Shown: positions 1-5,011 of the stretch, piece by piece
How the letters are laid out: each line of letters begins with the position of its first letter
Position numbering within the stretch: position 1 is the stretch's first letter
Assembly (NCBI GenBank): GCA_905371725.1
Contig: CAJPML010000103.1
Location: forward strand, 1 to 5,011
Reading direction: 5' to 3'
Length of the DNA: 5,011 bases
Source: Leptotrichia sp. oral taxon 215
GTDB lineage: Bacteria > Fusobacteriota > Fusobacteriia > Fusobacteriales > Leptotrichiaceae
Translations under genes and position numbers: made by a program
The notes under the pieces: model-generated
The model's input: only the letters and a program-made list of their open reading frames with translations
Database searches by the model: none
Told to the model about the DNA's origin: nothing

Positions 1-14
1 GTATAAAAATATTA

Positions 15-20
15 TATAAT
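15..20 (+). promoter_or_regulatory. Possible -10 box for the transporter gene
   Basis: A perfect TATAAT hexamer lies 53 bases before the ATG of the EamA transporter gene. The matching -35 box would fall just outside the left edge of the window, so only half of the promoter could be seen. The surrounding sequence is very AT-rich and chance TATAAT matches are common there, so this is a candidate only. Confidence 0.3.
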
Positions 21-73
21 AACTTTGCGAAGAGAAAAACATAAGGGAAGATAGAACACGAAAGGACATCAAA

Positions 74-970
74 ATGGACGGTCAGAAAAATGAGCAAAAT
101 GAAAAAAGTGCCAAGATAAGACTTGTGGCGGCGATGTTTATTTTTGGAACAATTGGAATATTTGTAAGGAGCATTCCGCTGCCATCAAGTGTAATAGCAC
201 TTGCAAGAGGAATTATAGGTACATTGTTTCTAATAATTTTTACTGGAATTAAAAAAATAAGAATTTCATATGAAGAGATAAAAAATAATCTGGTAATTTT
301 ATGCTTATCTGGAATGCTTATTGGGATACACTGGATTTTTTTGTTTGAAGCATACCATCATACAACTGTTGCAGTAGCAACTTTATGCTATTATCTGGCA
401 CCTGTTTTTGTTATAATTGCCTCGCCTTTTGTGCTGAAGGAAAAATTGTCTTTGAAACAGGGTGTATGTGTAGTAGTAGCTCTTGTAGGAATGATTTTTG
501 TATCTGGAATTTTTAAAAGAGGAAGTATTGGAAATTTTCAGATAACAGGAGTATTGTTTGGATTAGGGGCAGCTGTAATATATGCGACAGTTATTATTCT
601 AAATAAACACCTGAAACAGATATCTTCCTATGCAATGACAATTATGCAGCTTGGAATCGCTGTAGCAGTATTAACACCATATACGTTGCTGACTCAGAAT
701 ATGGGGGAACTGACTTTCAGTTTTATAACAATTATATTGCTTGGAGTTGTGGGAATTGTAAATACGGGGATAACATATGGGCTTTATTTTTCAGGAATAA
801 AGGAACTGAAAGCACATACAATAGCTATTTTCAGTTATATAGATCCTATTGTTGCCATTTTTCTTTCAATAATAATTCTAAGGGAAAAACCTGATATATT
901 TACAATTATTGGAGGAGCCCTTATTCTTGGTTCAACTCTGGCAAGTGAACTTTCATCGCATGGAAAATAA
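74..970 (+). CDS. EamA/DMT-family ten-helix membrane transporter
   Basis: This 298-residue inner-membrane protein belongs to the drug/metabolite transporter superfamily, whose members usually export or exchange small metabolites such as amino acids or nucleotide precursors. The substrate here cannot be told from sequence. Ten hydrophobic segments are visible at roughly residues 15-32, 38-58, 71-91, 97-119, 127-145, 157-177, 184-205, 214-236, 245-268 and 274-292, forming two five-helix EamA repeats joined near residue 150. Each repeat carries the family's hallmark at the end of its fourth helix: YYLAPVFVIIASPFVLKEKL (about 106-125) and SYIDPIVAIFLSIIILREKP (254-273), a conserved Pro in the helix followed by (K/R)EK. 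The length is normal for the family, so the gene looks complete. The start is supported by AAAGGA at 61-66, seven bases before the ATG. No terminator is visible in the 79 bp before the next gene, so read-through into it is plausible. Family assignment is firm; specificity is unknown. Confidence 0.93.
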   Translation: MDGQKNEQNEKSAKIRLVAAMFIFGTIGIFVRSIPLPSSVIALARGIIGTLFLIIFTGIKKIRISYEEIKNNLVILCLSGMLIGIHWIFLFEAYHHTTVAVATLCYYLAPVFVIIASPFVLKEKLSLKQGVCVVVALVGMIFVSGIFKRGSIGNFQITGVLFGLGAAVIYATVIILNKHLKQISSYAMTIMQLGIAVAVLTPYTLLTQNMGELTFSFITIILLGVVGIVNTGITYGLYFSGIKELKAHTIAIFSYIDPIVAIFLSIIILREKPDIFTIIGGALILGSTLASELSSHGK

Positions 971-1032
971 AGAGGAATAGAAAGAACACTAATAAAAAAG
1001 GTTTCAATAAATTAAATATAAATAAAAAACTG

Positions 1033-1040
1033 AAGGGAGA
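1033..1040 (+). promoter_or_regulatory. Ribosome binding site that sets the LURP-one gene start
   Basis: AAGGGAGA ends nine bases before the ATG at 1050, a good spacing. A second ATG at 1043 lies only two or three bases after the site and opens an out-of-frame reading frame of seven codons (stop 1064-1066). The 1050 start is therefore the right one, and it also gives the N-terminal sequence expected for the family. Confidence 0.75.
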
Positions 1041-1049
1041 AAATGTATC

Positions 1050-1526
1050 ATGAAACTTTATATTAAACAGAAGGTATTTTCAATTAAGGATAAATTCACA
1101 ATAAAGGATGAAGAAGGAAATGACAAGTATTTTGTCGAAGGGAAAATACTGTCACTAGGTAAAAAATTTCATGTTTATAATATGGAGAAAGAGGAAGTTG
1201 CATATATAGAACAGAAACTTATGAATTTACTGCCTAAATTTTTTGTATATGTGGGAGGGGAAAAGATTGCTGAAATTCATAAGAAATTCAGTTTTTTAAA
1301 ACCAAAATATGAAATAGTAGGGAAAAACTGGGTAACAAACGGAGACATGTGGGCTCACGAATATAATATAACAGATATAGACAGAGGAGATCAGATTGCA
1401 AATATAAAGAAAGAATGGATGACATGGGGTGACTCATATATGCTTGACATAGAAGATGAAAAGAATGAAATATCCATAATGGCAATAATTCTTGCAATTG
1501 ATGCTGTCATGGCAACAAAAAACTAG
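1050..1526 (+). CDS. LURP-one-related (YxjI/Tubby C-terminal-like) protein
   Basis: This 158-residue soluble protein matches the bacterial YxjI branch of the LURP-one-related family (formerly DUF567). The family fold, known from structural work on plant LOR and Tubby proteins, is a beta barrel wrapped around a hydrophobic C-terminal helix. Visible hallmarks are the opening LYIKQKVFS (3-11), DKFTIKDEEGNDKYFVEGK (14-32), the strand-turn repeats with LSLGKKFHVY (34-43), the LLPKF and KPKYEI segments (60-64, 84-89), KEWMTWGDSYMLDI (121-134), and the apolar final helix AIILAIDAVM (145-154). The length is typical and nothing is missing. The bacterial role is not established; a phospholipid- or membrane-associated function is sometimes suggested by analogy with Tubby and scramblase-like relatives. 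Its stop is 10 bp before the ABC-F gene, so the two are very likely co-transcribed. It has no signal peptide, so it is probably cytoplasmic. Confidence 0.9.
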   Translation: MKLYIKQKVFSIKDKFTIKDEEGNDKYFVEGKILSLGKKFHVYNMEKEEVAYIEQKLMNLLPKFFVYVGGEKIAEIHKKFSFLKPKYEIVGKNWVTNGDMWAHEYNITDIDRGDQIANIKKEWMTWGDSYMLDIEDEKNEISIMAIILAIDAVMATKN

Positions 1527-1533
1527 AGGAGAA
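1525..1533 (+). promoter_or_regulatory. Ribosome binding site of the ABC-F gene, overlapping the upstream stop
   Basis: AGAGGAGAA overlaps the TAG stop (1524-1526) of the upstream gene, with its GGAG core five bases before the ATG at 1537. This decides the start: the reading frame is open back to an ATG at 1492, but that one lies inside the upstream gene and has no comparable site. The overlap also allows translational coupling of the two genes. Confidence 0.85.
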
Positions 1534-1536
1534 AAA

Positions 1537-3471
1537 ATGAGTTTAGTACAATTTAATAAAGTATATAAACAGTTTGCAGGAGATTTTATACTGAAGGATA
1601 TAAGCTTTTCCATAGAAGAAAAAGATAAAATAGGACTTGTCGGACTTAATGGTGTCGGCAAGTCTACTGTTATAAGAATGCTTCTTGGGAAAGAAAGAGT
1701 TGACGGAGCTGAAAATAATCCAAATGAAATTGGAGAGATAATAAAAAGTCCATCAATGAGAATAGGATATTTATCCCAGAATCATGAATTTTCAGACGAA
1801 AAAAATACGATATATGAGGAAATGATGTCTGTTTTTTCTGAAGAAAGGGAAATATGGAATAATTTACAGAAGGTAAATATGCTTCTGGGAACGGCAGAAG
1901 GAGAAGAACTTGAAAAGCTCATAAATCGTTCTGCTGAGCTGTCCTCTCTTTATGAAGCGAAAAACGGTTATGAAATAGAGTATAAAATAAAGCAGATACT
2001 TACAGGACTTGAGCTGACAGATGAATATTATAATCTGTATCTGAAAGATTTGAGTGGTGGAGAACGGACAAGGGTATCACTGGCAAAACTTCTTTTAATT
2101 GAACCTGACCTGCTCATACTTGATGAACCTACAAACCATCTGGATTTGATATCAATTGAATGGCTTGAAGATTATCTGAAAAGATACAATAAGGCATTTT
2201 TTCTTGTTTCGCATGATAGAATTTTTCTTGATAATGTCTGTAACAAGATATATGAGATAGAAAACAGGAAACTGTATAAATATGATGGAAATTTTTCTTC
2301 ATTTATACTGCAGAAGGAAATGATTTTAAAAGGTGAAATAAAAAGGTATGAAAAAGAGCAGGAAAAAATAAGGAAAATGGAAGAATATATAGACAGATTT
2401 CGTGCAGGCATAAAAGCAAGACAGGCAAAAGGGAGACAGAAAATACTTGACAGAATTGAAAGAATGGATGACCCTGTTTTCAATCCTCATAGAATGAAAC
2501 TGAAGTTTGAGACAGACGGTATCAGTGGAGATAATGTACTTAAGGTAAAAAATATTGAAAAGACTTTTGGAGATAAGAAAGTTCTGAATAATATAAGCTT
2601 TAACCTTTACAAGGGAGAAAGAGTAGGAATAATAGGGAAAAATGGTATCGGAAAGTCCACACTTCTTAAGATAATTGCAGGAAAGCTTGAAAAGGATGCA
2701 GGAGAAGTTGAGTTTGGCTCAAGAGTAAAAATGGGATATTATGATCAGGATCATCAGGATCTGACGGGTGTAAACAATATACTGCAGGAAATAAATGTAT
2801 CCCTTAACTTGACTGAAGAATATCTGCGAAGCCTTGCAGGCGGATTTCTCTTTTCAGGAGAAGATGTATTAAAGAAAATTGAAAAATTAAGCGGTGGAGA
2901 AAAAGTCAGGGTCTCTTTTCTGAAACTTTATATGAAAAAGGCAAATTTCCTTCTGCTTGATGAGCCTACAAACCATCTCGATATTTATTCCATAGAAGTA
3001 CTTGAAGATGCCCTTGAAAATTTTGATGGAACAATGCTTGTAGTATCCCATAACAGACATTTTCTGGATAGCATATGTAATACTATTTATTATCTTGATG
3101 AAAATGGACTTACAAAATTTAAAGGAAATTATGAAGATTACAAGGAAAGTCTCAAAAATGCCAAATCTTCCTCCCGGACAGCTGAGAACCTTGAAATAAA
3201 AGAGGAACAAAAGCTCTCCTATCAGGAGCAGAAGGAGCTGAATAAAAAGATTTCTAAATTGAAAAGAGATATATCGAAACTGGAAGATGAGATGGAAAAA
3301 ATTACGTTGAAAAGGGAAGAGCTGAACAGGGAGTATGAAGATGCAGGAAAGCGTAATGACCTTGGGAAATTAATGGAGATACAGGAACAGTTTGACAGTC
3401 TTGAACAGGAAGAAATGTCAAAAATGGAAGAATGGGATGAAAAATCAGAAGAATTAGAAAAATATCAATAG
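1537..3471 (+). CDS. ABC-F family ATPase, YdiF/Uup-like, acting on ribosomes
   Basis: This 644-residue cytoplasmic protein has two ABC ATPase domains and no membrane segments, the ABC-F layout. Such proteins bind the ribosomal E site and help stalled or drug-bound ribosomes. Domain 1 has Walker A GLNGVGKST (36-44), signature LSGGE (172-176), Walker B LLILDEPTNHLD (192-203, catalytic Glu197) and switch His226. The stretch at about 84-150 between them fits the ABC-F arm. A charged helical linker at about 260-325, including FRAGIKARQAKGR (288-300), would reach towards P-site tRNA. Domain 2 has Walker A GKNGIGKST (367-375), LSGGE (451-455), Walker B with Glu476, and His505 in SHNR, where SHDR is commoner. 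A Lys/Glu-rich coiled coil fills about 555-644, as in YdiF and Uup. All ATPase residues are present. The start at 1537 follows a strong ribosome site and gives the usual N-terminus (SLVQFNKVYKQF). There is only a 10-bp gap upstream, with no attenuator leader of the kind seen before many inducible antibiotic-resistance ABC-F genes, so a housekeeping translation role seems likelier than drug resistance. The exact subfamily is uncertain. Confidence 0.93.
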   Translation: MSLVQFNKVYKQFAGDFILKDISFSIEEKDKIGLVGLNGVGKSTVIRMLLGKERVDGAENNPNEIGEIIKSPSMRIGYLSQNHEFSDEKNTIYEEMMSVFSEEREIWNNLQKVNMLLGTAEGEELEKLINRSAELSSLYEAKNGYEIEYKIKQILTGLELTDEYYNLYLKDLSGGERTRVSLAKLLLIEPDLLILDEPTNHLDLISIEWLEDYLKRYNKAFFLVSHDRIFLDNVCNKIYEIENRKLYKYDGNFSSFILQKEMILKGEIKRYEKEQEKIRKMEEYIDRFRAGIKARQAKGRQKILDRIERMDDPVFNPHRMKLKFETDGISGDNVLKVKNIEKTFGDKKVLNNISFNLYKGERVGIIGKNGIGKSTLLKIIAGKLEKDAGEVEFGSRVKMGYYDQDHQDLTGVNNILQEINVSLNLTEEYLRSLAGGFLFSGEDVLKKIEKLSGGEKVRVSFLKLYMKKANFLLLDEPTNHLDIYSIEVLEDALENFDGTMLVVSHNRHFLDSICNTIYYLDENGLTKFKGNYEDYKESLKNAKSSSRTAENLEIKEEQKLSYQEQKELNKKISKLKRDISKLEDEMEKITLKREELNREYEDAGKRNDLGKLMEIQEQFDSLEQEEMSKMEEWDEKSEELEKYQ

Positions 3472-3499
3472 CTGGAAAGGAAACTGTAAAAAATAATTT

Positions 3500-3530
3500 T
3501 TGATTCAGTAATAAAATTCTGAAATATAGG
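3500..3530 (+). promoter_or_regulatory. Weak promoter candidate before the membrane protein gene
   Basis: TTGATT at 3500-3505 resembles a -35 box and is followed by TATAGG at 3525-3530 (19-base spacer) or AATATA at 3523-3528 (17-base spacer). Both -10 matches are poor. The idea gains some support from the 127-bp gap after the ABC-F gene and the change of gene type, but read-through from upstream is equally possible, since no convincing terminator is visible in this gap. Confidence 0.2.
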
Positions 3531-3543
3531 AATAAAATCAAAG

Positions 3544-3580
3544 AAAGGAGATGAACTATCTTAAAGCATTTTTAAGTTAG
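3544..3580 (+). other. Orphan Shine-Dalgarno sequence abutting a nine-codon reading frame
   Basis: AAAGGAG at 3544-3550 is one of the best Shine-Dalgarno matches in the window, yet it touches the ATG at 3551 with no spacer, which is too close for efficient initiation. That ATG opens a frame reading MNYLKAFLS and stopping at TAG 3578-3580. The frame is the same as that of the downstream membrane protein gene, separated from it by this TAG and by a TGA at 3584-3586. It could be a small leader frame, a relic of an older start, or chance. There is no evidence that it is translated. Confidence 0.3.
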
Positions 3581-3598
3581 TTCTGAAAATTTGAAATT

Positions 3599-4519
3599 AT
3601 GAAAAAAGAAAAGGATTATATTGAGAGTGAAAAAAACAGGGAAGAAAAACTTACATCAGATGAAAAAGTTGAGAAAATTGTAAACTGTGTAGATATATCT
3701 GATAATGAAAAAGTATTTATTAAATACAGTACAGTCACTTATAAAAATTTATTGAAATGGCTTGTTATAGGATTAGTAGCTTTGGCATTAGCCCAGTTAA
3801 TTAAATGGTTCATATTTGTGACATTGTTTGCAGGATATTATTGTTTCTCCATACTGATGACAATATTATTTAACGGGATAAAAACTTTGGAATTAAAGGA
3901 AAATTCCTTTTTATACAGTTCTGAAAAGGAAGATATAGACTATAAACCACTGGAATATTTTATAATAACTACACATTCAGGTGATTTCCTTGCTTATAGA
4001 AATAACAGAGATTATTGGAGAACAATACCTTCTATAGCATTTCCAGATAAAACTATACATGATCTTCTGAAAAATTATTTGTTAGAAAAAATCCCAGCTT
4101 CACAAAGTATTATAAATTCTGGTGGAGAAGAAATTTTTCATGTGAGAGATGAAGAAGATATAAAAAAAGATTATAGAAAAAGAGATTTTTTTGGAAAAAG
4201 AAGAGACAGAGTTTTTCGTGCAATGAGGGATAAAGTTGTTCCGCTTAACAGGCTTCAGGAGGAAGCAAGAAAAGCATATGAAGAAAATAGTAATAAATTG
4301 GTAATAAAAAAGGAAGGATTGGTAATAAAAGGAGAAATACATCCATGGGAAAGATTAAAACCAATTAAATTAGCAAAATCATTTGGAGGGCTTGTAGAGA
4401 TAAAAACATTGCAGGATGAAACAGTTTTTTCATCAAGAACAACTGCAATAACGAGGGTACCATTATTTGAAGCCTTATATAATTCGATGATTAAAGAGAG
4501 AAAATCAAATATATTTTAG
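3599..4519 (+). CDS. Hypothetical membrane protein with two-helix hairpin and probable paired PH-like domains
   Basis: I do not recognise this 306-residue protein as a named family. A charged, Lys/Glu-rich N-terminus (1-50) is followed by two closely spaced hydrophobic segments (about 51-66 and 68-92) that should form a membrane hairpin, leaving both ends on the same side, probably the cytoplasm. The rest is soluble. Two stretches share one pattern: 97-163 begins LELKENSFLYSSEKEDIDYKP and ends HDLLKNYLL; 234-298 begins LVIKKEGLVIKGEIHPWERL and ends FEALYNSMI. A beta-rich body with an aromatic-containing third strand and a closing helix resembles bacterial PH (YcxB/bPH2-like) domains. Between them, 180-228 is highly charged, with a basic run KRDFFGKRRDR (194-204). 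No catalytic motif is visible. The ATG lacks a usable Shine-Dalgarno sequence, the best one upstream being 48 bases away, but both in-frame stops before it leave no earlier start. Existence as a gene is well supported by length and composition; function is unknown. Confidence 0.75.
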   Translation: MKKEKDYIESEKNREEKLTSDEKVEKIVNCVDISDNEKVFIKYSTVTYKNLLKWLVIGLVALALAQLIKWFIFVTLFAGYYCFSILMTILFNGIKTLELKENSFLYSSEKEDIDYKPLEYFIITTHSGDFLAYRNNRDYWRTIPSIAFPDKTIHDLLKNYLLEKIPASQSIINSGGEEIFHVRDEEDIKKDYRKRDFFGKRRDRVFRAMRDKVVPLNRLQEEARKAYEENSNKLVIKKEGLVIKGEIHPWERLKPIKLAKSFGGLVEIKTLQDETVFSSRTTAITRVPLFEALYNSMIKERKSNIF

Positions 4520-4597
4520 AAGATAAACTAGGAAAAGACAATTTGGTAATTATTTAAACTATTCTTAACAAAGAGCTTAAAAATAAAAATAGTTGTA

Positions 4598-4657
4598 AAA
4601 TAAAAACAGTCAAGCAGAGAATTCTAAATGAAATCTTGTTTGACTGTATTTTTATTT
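4598..4657. terminator. Bidirectional intrinsic terminator between convergent genes
   Basis: ACAGTCAAGCA (4606-4616) pairs with TGTTTGACTGT (4637-4647, one G-U pair), enclosing a loop of about 20 bases that may pair a little further. The stem is flanked by an A-rich run at 4598-4606 and a T-rich run at 4649-4657. In either direction the hairpin is thus followed by a U tract, so it can end both the + strand membrane protein transcript (79 bases after its stop) and the - strand cstA-like transcript (21 bases after its stop). Confidence 0.85.
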
Positions 4658-4667
4658 ATTTAATCTC

Positions 4668-5011
4668 TTATTTTGCTGCTTGTAAATTTTTAGCCTGTGG
4701 AGTTTTTTGTAGACGATGTTTGTAACTAAATAATAATACTGTACAGATAGCAGTAACTATACTTGCAATTACTACACCGTAAAATTCAATAGTTTGAACA
4801 GGTACATCCTTGAAAAATCTTACAAATCCTTCCGGAGCGATTACAATGTAAGTTGTAACAACCATTGTCATAAATATGGAAGGAATTAATGCGAATACAA
4901 ATGGTTTTCCTTTTTTAACAAGCCATACTGTAGCAGTCCATAATGAAACTGCTGCTAAAGTTTGATTTGCCCATGCGAAGTATCTCCAGATAATGTTAAA
5001 ATCAATAGTTG
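4668..5011 (-). CDS. cstA: CstA-family carbon starvation/peptide transporter, C-terminal part
   Basis: Only the last 113 codons are in the window; the gene continues past the right edge, so its start and most of its membrane helices are unseen. The first residues, TIDFNIIWRYFAWANQTLA, carry the strongly conserved WRYF-xx-NQTLA motif of CstA and its paralogue BtsT (YjiY), which are many-helix inner-membrane carriers importing pyruvate or peptides and are known in enterobacteria to respond to carbon limitation. Three hydrophobic segments follow, at about 17-31, 36-60 and 73-96 of the visible part, then a basic tail ending KNLQAAK. The translated tail is intact up to TAA at 4668-4670. An ATG at 4871 is internal and not the true start, since the frame stays open and family-like to the edge. 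It faces away from the rest of the window and shares a terminator with the convergent neighbour. The choice between CstA and BtsT specificity cannot be made from the tail. Confidence 0.9.
   Translation of the reverse strand, partial: TIDFNIIWRYFAWANQTLAAVSLWTATVWLVKKGKPFVFALIPSIFMTMVVTTYIVIAPEGFVRFFKDVPVQTIEFYGVVIASIVTAICTVLLFSYKHRLQKTPQAKNLQAAK

Noticed and set aside
971..1049. Promoter or terminator in the gap between the transporter and LURP-one genes
   Set aside because: TATAAA at 1017-1022 has no -35 partner at proper spacing, and no hairpin is visible; the gap is simply AT-rich.
1043..1066. Seven-codon reading frame overlapping the LURP-one start
   Set aside because: Its ATG is too close to the Shine-Dalgarno sequence, and such a short overlapping frame is expected by chance.
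1492..1536. Upstream in-frame ATG that would lengthen the ABC-F protein by 15 residues
   Set aside because: It lies inside the end of the LURP-one gene, has no ribosome site, and the added residues do not resemble an ABC-F N-terminus; the ATG at 1537 has a strong, well-spaced site.
2172..3210. Minus-strand open frames opposite the ABC-F gene (2172-2483 and 2887-3210)
   Set aside because: They are antisense to a clearly real gene, are rich in Phe, Ser, Ile and Leu as the complement of Lys/Glu-rich coding, and show no family features or ribosome sites.
3504..3523. TTCAG...CTGAA inverted repeat after the ABC-F gene as a terminator
   Set aside because: The stem is only five base pairs and is not followed by a U tract.
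4162..4192. A7 (4162-4168) and T7 (4186-4192) runs within the membrane protein gene, as possible phase-variation tracts
   Set aside because: Runs of seven are ordinary at this base composition, and the frame is intact across both.
4100..4342. Minus-strand open frame opposite the membrane protein gene
   Set aside because: Its composition (Phe, Ser, Ile) is that of the complement of an AAA/GAA-rich stretch; no motif or start signal supports it.

Overview
The window is AT-rich, with heavy use of AGA, ATA, AAA and GAA codons, UGG for Trp and purine-rich Shine-Dalgarno sites. Together with the protein set, this suggests a low-GC anaerobe of the Fusobacteriota, most likely Leptotrichiaceae (Leptotrichia or a relative). 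That placement is an inference from composition and the general look of the proteins; no marker gene is present.

Layout: four genes on the + strand are followed by the tail of one gene on the - strand. (1) 74-970 encodes a ten-helix EamA/DMT-family inner-membrane transporter. (2) 1050-1526 encodes a small LURP-one-related (YxjI, Tubby C-terminal-like) protein. (3) 1537-3471 encodes a duplicated-ATPase ABC-F protein of the YdiF/Uup type, which is expected to act on the ribosome; it starts 10 bp after gene 2 and is almost certainly co-transcribed with it. (4) 3599-4519 encodes an unrecognised membrane protein with a two-helix hairpin and what looks like a pair of PH-like beta domains. (5) 4668-5011 (minus) is the C-terminal 113 residues of a CstA-family carbon starvation/peptide transporter that runs off the right edge. 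Genes 4 and 5 converge on a shared bidirectional hairpin terminator at about 4598-4657.

How they work together: genes 2 and 3 form a tight pair. Gene 1 may belong to the same transcript, because no terminator is visible in the 79-bp gap. Gene 4 is 127 bp further on and may have its own promoter. No pathway joins the set: two transporters, one translation-associated ATPase and two proteins of unknown cellular role. I see no mobile element, CRISPR array, tRNA, rRNA, phage gene or defence system. This is mostly ordinary housekeeping chromosome; the least explained parts are gene 4 and its odd translation start region.
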